Part shown: positions 49,508 through 58,043 of the stretch, one piece after another | How positions within the stretch are numbered: position 1 is the stretch's first letter | Layout: each line of letters opens with the position of its first letter | Assembly: GCA_963704295.1 (NCBI GenBank) | Contig: OY969884.1 | Coordinates: forward strand, 2,542,001-2,606,000 | Reading direction: 5' to 3' | Length of the DNA stretch: 64,000 bases | Origin: JACCVL01 sp963704295 | Lineage (GTDB): Bacteria; Actinomycetota; Actinomycetes; Propionibacteriales; Nocardioidaceae | Notes under the pieces: model-generated | What the model was told of the DNA's origin: nothing | What the model saw: only the letters and a program-made list of their open reading frames with translations | Databases searched by the model: none | Position numbers and translations under genes: made by a program

Positions 49508-51289
49508 GTGCTGAGGATGTCGACCCTGTTCGTCCGAACCCTGCGCGACGACCCCGCCGACGCGGAGCTGCAGAGCCACCGGCTGCTGGTCCGCGCCGGG
49601 TACATCCGCCGGGCCGCGCCGGGAATCTACTCCTGGCTGCCGCTCGGCTACCGGGTGCTGCGCAACGTCGAGCGCATCGTCCGGTCCGAGATGGACGCGA
49701 TGGGTGCCCAGGAGGTGCACTTCCCGGCGTTGCTGCCACGCGAGCCGTACGACGTCAGCGGGCGGTGGACCGACTACGGAGACAACATCTTCCGGCTGAA
49801 GGACCGGCGCGGGGCCGACTACCTGCTCGGGCCGACGCACGAGGAGATGTTCACCCTGCTGGTCAAGGACCTGTACTCGTCGTACAAGGACCTACCGCTC
49901 TCGCTCTACCAGATCCAGACCAAGTACCGCGACGAGTCGCGGCCCCGCGCCGGGATCTTGCGTGGGCGCGAGTTCGTGATGAAGGACTCCTACTCCTTCG
50001 ACGTCTCCGACGACGACTTCCGCACCTCCTACGACGCGCACCGGGCCGCGTACGTGCGGATCTTCGACCGGCTCGGTTTCGACTACGTCGTCGTGGCGGC
50101 CATGTCCGGGGCGATGGGGGGCTCGGCCAGCGAGGAGTTCCTGGCGACGGCGGCCAACGGCGAGGACACCTACGTGCGCTGTACCACCTGCGCCTACGCC
50201 GCCAACGTGGAGGCGGTGCGGGTGCCGCCGCCCCCGCCGGTTCCCTACGACGACGTTCCCTCGGCCCATGCCGAGTCCACGCCGGACACCCCGACGATCG
50301 AGACCCTCGTCACCCATCTCGACCAGGCCTTCCCTCGTGCGGACCGGCCGTGGACCGCGGCGGACACGCTGAAGAACGTGCTGGTGGTGCTGCGCCACCC
50401 GGACGGCACCCGGGAGCCGCTGGCCATCGGGCTGCCGGGGGACCGGGAGGTGGACGAGAAGCGGCTGCAGGCGCAGGTGGAGCCGGCCGAGGTGGAGGCG
50501 TTCGCCGAGACCGACTTCGACGCCAACCCGGCGCTGCGCAAGGGCTACATCGGGCCGGGCACCCTCGGGCTGGAGCGTGCGTCGGGGATCCGCTACCTGG
50601 TCGACCCGCGGGTCGTCGAGGGCACCCGATGGGTCACCGGCGCCGACGTCGACGGCAGCCACGTGCTCGACCTGGTGGCCGGGCGGGACTTCACCCCGGA
50701 CGGGACGATCGAGGCGGCCGAGGTCCGCGAGGGTGACGCCTGCCCGGTCGACGGGGGCGTGTTGGTCACCGCGCGCGGTATCGAGATCGGGCACATCTTC
50801 GAGCTCGGTCGCCGGTTCGCCGAGGCGCTCGACCTGCGGGTGCTCGACGCGGACGGGAAGCTGGTCACGGTCACCATGGGCTCGTACGGGATCGGGGTGT
50901 CACGGGCGGTCGCCGCGATCGTGGAGAACACCTCCGACGAGCTCGGCATCGTCTGGCCGCGGGAGGTGGCGCCGGCCGACGTGCACCTGCTCGCCACCGG
51001 CAAGGACCCGGCGGTGTTCGAGGCGGCCGAGCGGATCGCCGCCGAGCTGACCGCCGCCGGCGTCGAGGTGCTCTACGACGACCGGCCGAGAGTCTCCCCG
51101 GGGGTGAAGTTCAAGGACGCCGAGCTGCTCGGCATCCCGACGATCGTGGTCGTCGGCCGCAACCTCGCCGAGGGTGTCGTCGAGGTGCGGGACCGGGCCA
51201 GCGGTGCCCGCGAGGACGTTCCCGTGGCCGCGGCCGTCCCGCACATCCAGACCGTCGTGCGCCGCCCGCTCAGCGGGAGTCCGGCCTGA
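49508..51289 (+). CDS. proS: Prolyl-tRNA synthetase
   Basis: This 593-residue class-II synthetase is of the bacterial type with an editing insertion. It has motif 1 HRLLVRAGYIRRAAPGIYSW, motif 2 YRDESRPRAGILRGREFVMK, an insertion from about residue 220 to 390, and motif 3 MGSYGIGVSRAVAAIVE. A C-terminal anticodon-binding domain follows (VHLLATGKDPAVFEAAERIA). The GTG at 49508 gives MLRMSTLFVRTLR, the expected start. The 3' end overlaps the facing DUF4439 gene by 20 nt. Confidence 0.97.
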   Translation: MLRMSTLFVRTLRDDPADAELQSHRLLVRAGYIRRAAPGIYSWLPLGYRVLRNVERIVRSEMDAMGAQEVHFPALLPREPYDVSGRWTDYGDNIFRLKDRRGADYLLGPTHEEMFTLLVKDLYSSYKDLPLSLYQIQTKYRDESRPRAGILRGREFVMKDSYSFDVSDDDFRTSYDAHRAAYVRIFDRLGFDYVVVAAMSGAMGGSASEEFLATAANGEDTYVRCTTCAYAANVEAVRVPPPPPVPYDDVPSAHAESTPDTPTIETLVTHLDQAFPRADRPWTAADTLKNVLVVLRHPDGTREPLAIGLPGDREVDEKRLQAQVEPAEVEAFAETDFDANPALRKGYIGPGTLGLERASGIRYLVDPRVVEGTRWVTGADVDGSHVLDLVAGRDFTPDGTIEAAEVREGDACPVDGGVLVTARGIEIGHIFELGRRFAEALDLRVLDADGKLVTVTMGSYGIGVSRAVAAIVENTSDELGIVWPREVAPADVHLLATGKDPAVFEAAERIAAELTAAGVEVLYDDRPRVSPGVKFKDAELLGIPTIVVVGRNLAEGVVEVRDRASGAREDVPVAAAVPHIQTVVRRPLSGSPA

Positions 51290-51710
51290 GGCCGGGGAAG
51301 GCGGAGGGGTCGGCGCCCCAGCCCAGGCCGCGGGTGGCGGCGTCGGCCAGCCAGCCGATCGCGGCTCCCCGCAGCTCGTCGGTGGCAGCGGCGACGAGCC
51401 CGGCGTAGGCGGCAGCGCACCTGTCCTCGACCTGCCGAGCCAGCCGGGTCGCCGAGGCGGCGTCGGTGACCGGGCCGGGAAGCGCATAACCGGGCTCGGC
51501 CGCGACCGGGTCGGCGCCGAGGTCGCGGACCGCCTCCTCGACCCGGTCCCTGCGGGCGCGGTGCGCTGCGTACCCGGCCCCGGCGAGCGTGGACTCCGAC
51601 GAGCCCGCGTCCAGCACCCCGCCGGCCACGCCGTAGGCGTACAGCGCGGCGTGCTCGGCGGCGAGCACCCGCTGGGCGGCGTCGACCGTAGGACCGACGG
51701 CGTCGCTCAC
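51270..51710 (-). CDS. DUF4439 ferritin-like protein (cytoplasmic)
   Basis: This 146-residue all-helical protein begins at GTG 51710 with DAAQRVLAAEHAALYAYGVA and GYAAHRARRDRVEEAVRDLG. It fits the DUF4439 ferritin-like fold with conserved Glu and His on the first two helices. It overlaps the upstream lipoprotein gene by 4 nt (GTGA), so the pair is co-translated. The function is unknown; metal binding is a fold-based inference. Confidence 0.8.
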   Translation of the reverse strand: MSDAVGPTVDAAQRVLAAEHAALYAYGVAGGVLDAGSSESTLAGAGYAAHRARRDRVEEAVRDLGADPVAAEPGYALPGPVTDAASATRLARQVEDRCAAAYAGLVAAATDELRGAAIGWLADAATRGLGWGADPSAFPGLRPDSR

Positions 51711-52237
51711 CGGCCACCGCCTCGCTCGTCCAGCGCGCGGGTGAGCAGCCAGACGTTCTGCGCCATGGATGCCGCGGCAGACGCCAGCGCGCGGGCGAGG
51801 TCTCCGCTGCCGGCGGTCAGCGCCGTCGCCCGGATCGCGTCCGCTGCCTGGCGCTCGGCGCCGACCAGGATCCGGAGCACCGCTGTCGGCGATCCCGGCA
51901 CGGTCGTGTCCTCGGGAGCTCGGGTGGTCTCGCCCTCCGGGGTGAAGGCGGTCACGTGCTCCCGGTGCCGCACAGCGACCGGCCGCAGCAGCGCCCGCAG
52001 CTCACGGTGCCGTCGGGCAGCCGCCTCCAACCCGACCGCCAGGCCGGCGGACTGCGTCGCAGCTCGTCGGGCGCGGGTCAGGTCGTCGCGGTCGACGCCC
52101 GGCGCGGCGGGAACGGCTGGGACGGTGGCCCGGGCGGGACCCTGGCCGCACCCGCTCACGCCGGCCACCACCAGCCCGGCACCTGCTCCGACCGCGGACC
52201 GCAGCAGGACGCGGCGAGACAGCGCGGTCGGGCTCAC
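51707..52237 (-). CDS. DUF4439-like exported lipoprotein
   Basis: This 176-residue protein from GTG 52237 has a signal with twin Arg (SRRVLLRSAVGAGAGLVVAG) ending in a lipobox VSGCG, then a helical domain (RAATQSAGLAVGLEAAARRH, LVGAERQAADAIRATALTAG). Domain pattern and pairing with the DUF4439 gene suggest two related ferritin-like proteins, one anchored outside and one inside. It is divergent from rimP. Confidence 0.75.
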   Translation of the reverse strand: MSPTALSRRVLLRSAVGAGAGLVVAGVSGCGQGPARATVPAVPAAPGVDRDDLTRARRAATQSAGLAVGLEAAARRHRELRALLRPVAVRHREHVTAFTPEGETTRAPEDTTVPGSPTAVLRILVGAERQAADAIRATALTAGSGDLARALASAAASMAQNVWLLTRALDERGGGR

Positions 52238-52327
52238 GGGCGCCGACGCTACCGGTGTATAGGCTGAGTGTCCCCGCCCCTCGGGGTGGCGTGCGCGTAC
52301 GACAACCGCAGAGCGAGGAGGACGCCG

Positions 52328-52795
52328 ATGAGTTCGACGTCGACCGACCACCTCGAGCAACTGCTCACCCCCACCGTCGCGCAGCTCGGCGTCGACCTGG
52401 ACGCCGTCGAGCTCGCCGCGGCCGGCCGACGACAGGTGCTGCGGGTCGTGGTGGACCGCGACGGCGGGCTCACCCTCGACGACATCGCCGACGTCACTCG
52501 CGCGGTGTCTCGACACCTCGACGCCGAGGAGGCCATGGGCGAGCGGGCCTACACCCTCGAGGTGACCTCGCGTGGCGTCGACCGGCCACTGACGCTGCCC
52601 CGGCACTGGGTGCGGAACCTCGGTCGGCTCGTCTCTGCGACGGTCATCGACGGGTCGGGTCCCGTCAATGGCCGGATCGCGGCCGCCGACGAGGACGGCG
52701 TCGACCTCGACGTCGACGGCCGGCTCGTCCGGGTGCAGTACGCCGACGTGGTCCGGGCGCGCGTCCAGGTCGAGTTCGCGCGCAAGGAGGCCTGA
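52328..52795 (+). CDS. rimP: Ribosome maturation factor RimP
   Basis: This 155-residue protein has LDAVELAAAGRRQVLRVVVD, GLTLDDIADVTRAVSRHLD and the signature YTLEVTSRGVDRPLT, followed by the C-terminal SH3-like barrel. It assists 30S assembly. The ATG at 52328 follows AGGAGG at 52316-52321. rimP-nusA-ylxR-infB is the near-universal order, and nusA starts 5 nt after its stop. Confidence 0.95.
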   Translation: MSSTSTDHLEQLLTPTVAQLGVDLDAVELAAAGRRQVLRVVVDRDGGLTLDDIADVTRAVSRHLDAEEAMGERAYTLEVTSRGVDRPLTLPRHWVRNLGRLVSATVIDGSGPVNGRIAAADEDGVDLDVDGRLVRVQYADVVRARVQVEFARKEA

Positions 52796-52800
52796 CCGCG

Positions 52801-53814
52801 ATGGACATCGACATGGCTGCGTTGCGCATGCTCGAACGGGAGAAGGACCTCCCGTTCGACGTCGTCGTGGAGGCCATCGAACAGGCACTGCTGGTCGCGT
52901 ACGAGCGAACCGACGGGGCGCACAGCCCGGCCAGGGTGGCCCTGGACCGCAAGACCGGGCATGTCGTGGTGTGGGCGCGCGAGCTGGACGACGAGGGCGC
53001 GGTCGCGCGGGAGTGGGACGACACCCCGACGGGCTTCGGGCGGATAGCCGCGACCACCGCTCGGCAGATCATCCTGCAGCGGTTGCGGGACGCGGAGGAC
53101 GAGCAGCGTTTCGGCGAGTTCTCCGGCCGCGAGGGCGATCTCGTGTCCGGGACGGTGCAGCAGGGCCGCAACCCCGACGACGTGCTCGTCCAGCTCGGCC
53201 GGCTCGAGGCGCTGCTGCCGTCGGGGGAGCGCGTTCCGGGTGAGCGGTATGAGCACGGCTCGCGGATCAAGTGCCTGGTGGTAAGTGTCCGGCGCGGCTT
53301 CCGCGGACCGCAGGTGGTGCTGTCGCGCAGTCACCCCAACCTGGTGAAGAAGCTGTTCGCCCTCGAGGTCCCCGAGATCGCCGACGGCAGCGTGCAGATC
53401 GCCGCGATCGCCCGCGAGGCCGGCCACCGCACCAAGCTCGCGGTGCACACCACGGTCGCCGGACTGAACGCCAAGGGCGCCTGCATCGGACCGATGGGGC
53501 AACGGGTCCGCAACGTCATGACCGAGCTGCACGGCGAGAAGATCGACATCGTCGACTACGCCGAGGAGCCGAGCGAGTTCGTCGCGCACGCGCTGTCGCC
53601 GGCCCGGGTGTCCTCGGTCGAGGTCGTCGATGCGGACAGCCGCTCGGCGCGGGTGATCGTGCCCGACTACCAACTGTCCCTGGCGATCGGCAAGGAGGGT
53701 CAGAACGCCCGGCTGGCCGCCCGGCTCACCGGATGGCGGATCGACATCCGGCCGGACGTCCAGCCCGATCCGCCGCCCTCGGGCGGGCGGGACGAGCCGG
53801 GCGACTCGGCCTGA
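52801..53814 (+). CDS. nusA: Transcription termination/antitermination factor NusA
   Basis: This 337-residue protein has the N-terminal RNA-polymerase-binding domain (LEREKDLPFDVVVEAIEQAL), an S1 domain (GDLVSGTVQQGRNPDDVLVQ) and two KH domains with GACIGPMGQRVRNVMTELHG and LSLAIGKEGQNARLAARLTG. As in other actinobacteria it lacks the acidic C-terminal repeats. It modulates pausing, termination and antitermination. Confidence 0.97.
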   Translation: MDIDMAALRMLEREKDLPFDVVVEAIEQALLVAYERTDGAHSPARVALDRKTGHVVVWARELDDEGAVAREWDDTPTGFGRIAATTARQIILQRLRDAEDEQRFGEFSGREGDLVSGTVQQGRNPDDVLVQLGRLEALLPSGERVPGERYEHGSRIKCLVVSVRRGFRGPQVVLSRSHPNLVKKLFALEVPEIADGSVQIAAIAREAGHRTKLAVHTTVAGLNAKGACIGPMGQRVRNVMTELHGEKIDIVDYAEEPSEFVAHALSPARVSSVEVVDADSRSARVIVPDYQLSLAIGKEGQNARLAARLTGWRIDIRPDVQPDPPPSGGRDEPGDSA

Positions 53815-53841
53815 GTCGCCGTCTCCGCTAGACTGCCCGAG

Positions 53842-54180
53842 ATGGCTCGCGTGCGTCCGGGTCCCCATGCCCGCGTGCGTCGTCAACCGACGCGTACCTG
53901 TGTGGGGTGCCGGGAGCGGGCGAGCGTGACCGAGTTGATCCGCGTGGTTGCGGTTGGTGGTGGCACCCCGGTGTCGCTCACTCCGGACCTGCGCAGGTCG
54001 GCACCCGGCCGCGGGGCCAATGTGCACCCCCTGACCGCGTGTCTCGATCTCGCCGAACGTCGCCGAGCGTTCGGCCGTGCCCTCCGCCGTGAGGGCCCGG
54101 TCGACCTCGACCTCGTCCGGCAGTTGGTGGAGACGCGTGACCGCACGGCAGCACCGTCGTCGCAGCCTGTGACGACCTGA
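53842..54180 (+). CDS. ylxR: YlxR (DUF448) RNA-binding-like protein
   Basis: This 112-residue basic protein has the family motif TRTCVGCRERASVTELIRVV, then GRGANVHPLTACLDLAERRR and AFGRALRREG. YlxR family proteins lie between nusA and infB and have been linked to RNA binding and RNase P modulation. The ATG at 53842 is near the previous stop, in the same operon. Confidence 0.93.
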   Translation: MARVRPGPHARVRRQPTRTCVGCRERASVTELIRVVAVGGGTPVSLTPDLRRSAPGRGANVHPLTACLDLAERRRAFGRALRREGPVDLDLVRQLVETRDRTAAPSSQPVTT

Positions 54181-54289
54181 CGGAAGTGAGCACCCGCTCA
54201 TGAGCACTCGATGACGTCCTCGAGATGACCATGTACGTCTGACGACAGGTCTGCGCACCCGACGAGGGGCCGGACCACAAGGGAGAACA

Positions 54290-57139
54290 GTGGCTAAGGT
54301 CCGCGTCCACGAGCTCGCGAAGGAGCTCGGCGTCCCCAGCAAGAAGGTGCTGGAGACCCTGAAAGACATGGGGGAGTTCGTCAAGAGCGCGTCCTCCACC
54401 GTCGAGGCGCCCGTCATCAGACGGCTCAACGAGCAGTACGGCGAGCAGCTGAAGGCCCAGGCCAAGCCGGCCAAGAAGGCCGCAGCCAAGCAGGCCGCAC
54501 CCGCCGGGACACCGGCCGCCGTCGAGACGCCGGCTGGCGTCGAGACGCCGGCCGCCGAGGCACCGGCGCCCAGCGCCGTCGAGACCTCGGCGCCGCCCGC
54601 GGAAGCGGTGCAGGTCGAGGCACCCGCCGCGCACGGCGGCCCGGCGACGCAGGAGCCGGCCCAGCCCTCGCATGCCGAGCAGGCAGCGGTGACCGACCTC
54701 GACACCGGCGGTACGGCCGACAGTCCCGGCACTGCCGGCACTCCCGGCACCGCCGGCACGGCCGAGTCGGATGTGGGTGCCGACATCCCGCGGCCGGCGC
54801 CGGCGCGACCGGCCGCCCCGCGGCCCGGTGGCGCGCCCCGTCCGTCCGCTCGTCCGGGCACGCCGCGGCCGGGCAACAACCCGTTCTCGTCGACGCAGGG
54901 CATGCGCCGCGGCGGGCCCGGCGGGTCGCCCGCCGGCCACGCTCCGGCGGCTCGGGACGGCGCGCCCGGACGTCCTCGGACGGACGCGCCCGACGGCATG
55001 CCGCGGCCGAATCCGGCGATGATGCCGAAGCAGAGCTCGCCCGCCCTCGGCGGACGCTCCGCCCCCGGCGGCACCCGGGGTCGCCCCGGCGGCCCCGGCG
55101 CCCCCGCCGGCGCCGGCCGACCCGGCGCCCCCAGCCGGCCGGGCGGGAACCGCTTCGGCGGCCCGAGCGGTGGCGGCGGCCGACCCGGCCCGGGCCGGGC
55201 CGGGCGCGGCGGCACCCAGGGTGCCTTCGGTCGCCCCGGCGGTCCGTCTCGGCGGGGTCGGAAGTCGAAGCGGGCCAAGCGCCAGGAGTTCGACAACATG
55301 CAGGCCCCGATCACCGGGGGTGTCCGCGTCCGCAAGGGTGAGGGCGAGGTCGTCCGGCTGGCCCGGGGGGCCTCGCTGACCGACTTCGCCGAGAAGATCG
55401 GGGCCGACCCGGCCTCGCTGGTGCAGGTGCTGTTCCACCTGGGCGAGATGGTGACGGCCACCCAGTCGGTCAACGACGAGACGCTGCAACTGCTCGGCGG
55501 TGAGCTCGAGTACACCGTCGAGGTCGTCTCCCCCGAGGACGAGGACCGCGAGCTGCTCGACTCGTTCAACCTGGAGTTCGGCCAGGACGAGGGTGACGAC
55601 GAGGCGATGGCTCCGCGGCCGCCGGTGGTGACGGTCATGGGTCACGTCGACCACGGAAAGACCAAGCTGCTCGACGCGCTGCGCAACGCCAACGTCGTCG
55701 CAGACGAGGCCGGCGGCATCACCCAGCACATCGGGGCGTACCAGGTGGCGACGACCGTCGACGACAGTGAGCGCAAGATCACCTTCATCGACACCCCGGG
55801 TCACGAGGCGTTCACCGCCATGCGGGCCCGCGGTGCGCAGGCGACGGACATCGCCGTCCTGGTGGTCGCGGCCGACGACGGCGTGATGCCCCAGACCGTG
55901 GAGGCGCTCAACCACGCCAAGGCGGCCGGGGTGCCGATCGTGGTCGCGGTCAACAAGGTCGACAAGCCCGACGCCGACCCGGCCAAGGCGCGCGGCCAGC
56001 TGACCGAGTACGGCCTGGTGCCCGAGGAGTACGGCGGCGAGACGATGTTCGTCGACGTCTCCGCCAAGGCCGGCACCGGGCTGGAGCAGCTGCTGGAGTC
56101 GATCGTGCTGACGGCCGACGCAGCGCTGGACCTGCGGGCCAACCCGGAGCAGGACGCGCAGGGGCTCGCCATCGAGGCGCACCTCGACCGCGGTCGCGGT
56201 CCGGTGGCCACCGTGCTGGTCCAGCGCGGGACGCTGCGGGTCGGCGACTCCGTCGTCGCCGGGCCCGCGTACGGGCGGGTGCGGGCGATGCTCGACGAGA
56301 CCGGTGCCAACGTCGAGGAGGCGCCGCCGTCGCGGCCGGTCCTGGTGCTCGGCCTCACCGCCGTGCCCGGTGCCGGTGACAACCTCATGGTGGTCGACGA
56401 CGACCGGGTGGCCCGGCAGATCGCCGAGCGGCGGGAGGCGCGCGAGCGCAACGCGCTGCTTGCACAGCGGGCCGGCCGGCGCACGCTCGAGGACTTCATG
56501 TCCAGCATGGAGAAGGGCGAGACCAACGAGCTGCTGCTGATCCTCAAGGGCGACGTGTCCGGTTCGGTGGAGGCGCTCGAGGACGCGCTGGCCCAGATCG
56601 ACGTGGGCGAGGACGTGTCGCTGCGGGTCATCGACCGCGGTGTCGGTGCCATCACCGAGACCAACGTCAACCTGGCGGCCGCGTCCGACGCGATCATCAT
56701 CGGCTTCAACGTCCGGCCGCAGGGCAAGGCGACGGAGCTGGCCGACCGCGAGGGCGTGGAGATCCGGTACTACTCGGTGATCTACAACGCCATCGAGGAG
56801 ATCGAGGCGGCGCTCAAGGGCATGCTCAAGCCCGAGTTCGTCGAGTCGCAGCTCGGCACGGCCGAGATCCGCGAGGTGTTCCGGTCCTCCAAGATCGGCA
56901 ACATCGCGGGCTGCATGGTCACCGCCGGCACCATCCGCCGCAACGCCAAGGCGCGGTTGCTGCGGGACAGCACGGTGGTGGCCGACAATCTCGACCTGTC
57001 CAGCCTCAAGCGGTTCAAGGACGACGCCACCGAGGTCCGCGAGGGCTTCGAGTGCGGCCTCACGCTGCGCGGGTACAACGACATCAAGATCGGCGACGTG
57101 ATCGAGTCGTTCGAGATGCAGGAGAAGCCCCGCAGCTGA
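54290..57139 (+). CDS. infB: Translation initiation factor IF-2
   Basis: This 949-residue GTPase starts at GTG 54290 with KVRVHELAKELGVPSKKVLE, the IF2_N helix domain. A 300-residue Pro/Ala/Gly-rich disordered segment follows, typical of high-GC actinobacteria. The G domain begins near residue 451: VMGHVDHGKTKLLDAL, FIDTPGHEAFTAMRARGAQA and VAVNKVDKPDADP. Domains II-IV close with CGLTLRGYNDIKIGDVIESF. IF-2 places initiator tRNA on the 30S subunit. The 110-nt gap from ylxR has no obvious gene. Confidence 0.97.
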   Translation: MAKVRVHELAKELGVPSKKVLETLKDMGEFVKSASSTVEAPVIRRLNEQYGEQLKAQAKPAKKAAAKQAAPAGTPAAVETPAGVETPAAEAPAPSAVETSAPPAEAVQVEAPAAHGGPATQEPAQPSHAEQAAVTDLDTGGTADSPGTAGTPGTAGTAESDVGADIPRPAPARPAAPRPGGAPRPSARPGTPRPGNNPFSSTQGMRRGGPGGSPAGHAPAARDGAPGRPRTDAPDGMPRPNPAMMPKQSSPALGGRSAPGGTRGRPGGPGAPAGAGRPGAPSRPGGNRFGGPSGGGGRPGPGRAGRGGTQGAFGRPGGPSRRGRKSKRAKRQEFDNMQAPITGGVRVRKGEGEVVRLARGASLTDFAEKIGADPASLVQVLFHLGEMVTATQSVNDETLQLLGGELEYTVEVVSPEDEDRELLDSFNLEFGQDEGDDEAMAPRPPVVTVMGHVDHGKTKLLDALRNANVVADEAGGITQHIGAYQVATTVDDSERKITFIDTPGHEAFTAMRARGAQATDIAVLVVAADDGVMPQTVEALNHAKAAGVPIVVAVNKVDKPDADPAKARGQLTEYGLVPEEYGGETMFVDVSAKAGTGLEQLLESIVLTADAALDLRANPEQDAQGLAIEAHLDRGRGPVATVLVQRGTLRVGDSVVAGPAYGRVRAMLDETGANVEEAPPSRPVLVLGLTAVPGAGDNLMVVDDDRVARQIAERREARERNALLAQRAGRRTLEDFMSSMEKGETNELLLILKGDVSGSVEALEDALAQIDVGEDVSLRVIDRGVGAITETNVNLAAASDAIIIGFNVRPQGKATELADREGVEIRYYSVIYNAIEEIEAALKGMLKPEFVESQLGTAEIREVFRSSKIGNIAGCMVTAGTIRRNAKARLLRDSTVVADNLDLSSLKRFKDDATEVREGFECGLTLRGYNDIKIGDVIESFEMQEKPRS

Positions 57140-57167
57140 CCCCCCCGGCCCCCCGGCCCCCCGGCAC

Positions 57168-57224
57168 CCCACGATCCGCGACTTTTGCAGACCCCTCCGG
57201 GCTGCAAAAGTCGCGGATCGTGGG
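57168..57224. repeat. 23-bp perfect inverted repeat after infB
   Basis: Left arm 57168-57190 (CCCACGATCCGCGACTTTTG onward, ending CAG) is the exact reverse complement of 57202-57224, with an 11-nt loop. The hairpin is far longer than a normal terminator stem and contains an internal TTTTG/CAAAA. It lies 28 nt after infB and 39 nt before the DUF503 gene. It could end infB transcription or belong to a dispersed palindromic repeat family. Confidence 0.9.
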
Positions 57225-57263
57225 CGGGGGGTGCGGCGGGGGTGGGGCCGTACGGTGGCGGGC

Positions 57264-57557
57264 GTGTACGTGGGCACGCTGGAGGTCGAGCTGCTGCTCG
57301 GTGACGTGCACTCGCTGAAACAGAAGCGTGCGGTGATCCGCCCGCTGCTGGCCGAGCTGCGCCGGCGCTACGACGTGGCGGCGGGCGAGACCGGCGGCGC
57401 CGACCTGTGGCGGCGCAGCACGCTGGGGATCGCGGCGGTCTCCGGCACCGCCGAGCAGGTCGCCCGGGTGTGCGACGAGATCGAGCGCTGGGCCTGGTCC
57501 CGGCCGCAGGTCGAGGTGCTGCGCGTGACCCGTTGGGTGCGCTCCACCGACGACTGA
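57264..57557 (+). CDS. DUF503 family protein
   Basis: This 97-residue protein begins at GTG 57264 with YVGTLEVELLLGDVHSLKQK and continues with DVAAGETGGADLWRRSTLGI, both characteristic of DUF503. The family is small, cytoplasmic, of unknown function, and commonly placed between infB and rbfA. The in-frame codons upstream overlap the inverted repeat region and lack conservation. Confidence 0.92.
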   Translation: MYVGTLEVELLLGDVHSLKQKRAVIRPLLAELRRRYDVAAGETGGADLWRRSTLGIAAVSGTAEQVARVCDEIERWAWSRPQVEVLRVTRWVRSTDD

Positions 57558-57587
57558 GCCGACCAGGACCGCTACTACGCTGGACCG

Positions 57588-58043
57588 ATGGCCTCCCCCC
57601 GTGCCCGCAAGGTCGCCGAGCGCATCCACGTGATCGTCGCCGAGATGCTCGAGCGGCGGATCAAGGACCCGCGGCTGGGGTTCGTCACCGTCACCGACGT
57701 ACGGGTCAGCGGCGACACCCAGCAGGCCACCGTGTTCTACACCGTGCTCGGGGAGACGAACGACATCGAAGCCACCTCGGCGGCGCTGGCCAGCGCCACC
57801 GGCCTGATCCGCTCCGAGGTGGGCGGTCAGCTCGGCATGCGGCACACGCCGACCATCGCGTTCGTCCTCGACGCGGTCCCGCAGAACGCCCGGCACATCG
57901 ACGACCTGCTGGCCCGGGCGCGGGCCAACGACGCGGAGGTCGCCCGGCAGGCGGCCGGGGCGTCGTACGCGGGGGACCCGGACCCGTACCGGCACGACGG
58001 GGACGACACCGGCGCCGACGGTGACGTCGACACCGACTCCTGA
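57588..58043 (+). CDS. rbfA: 30S ribosome-binding factor RbfA
   Basis: This 151-residue protein has RKVAERIHVIVAEMLERRIK, LGFVTVTDVRVSGDTQQATV and the KH-like domain ending FVLDAVPQNARHIDDLLARA. It helps mature the 5' end of 16S rRNA and supports cold growth. An acidic Asp-rich tail of about 25 residues is added. Its 3' end overlaps truB by 23 nt. Confidence 0.96.
   Translation: MASPRARKVAERIHVIVAEMLERRIKDPRLGFVTVTDVRVSGDTQQATVFYTVLGETNDIEATSAALASATGLIRSEVGGQLGMRHTPTIAFVLDAVPQNARHIDDLLARARANDAEVARQAAGASYAGDPDPYRHDGDDTGADGDVDTDS

Noticed and set aside
52549..55638. Open frame of 1029 codons on the minus strand opposite rimP, nusA, ylxR and infB
   Set aside because: It crosses four conserved genes on the other strand and reads as their reverse complement; no motif or start signal supports it.
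53978..57277. Open frame of 1099 codons on the minus strand opposite infB
   Set aside because: It is opposite a conserved gene, is rich in Arg, His, Asp and Gly as expected from GC-rich antisense, and shows no domain.
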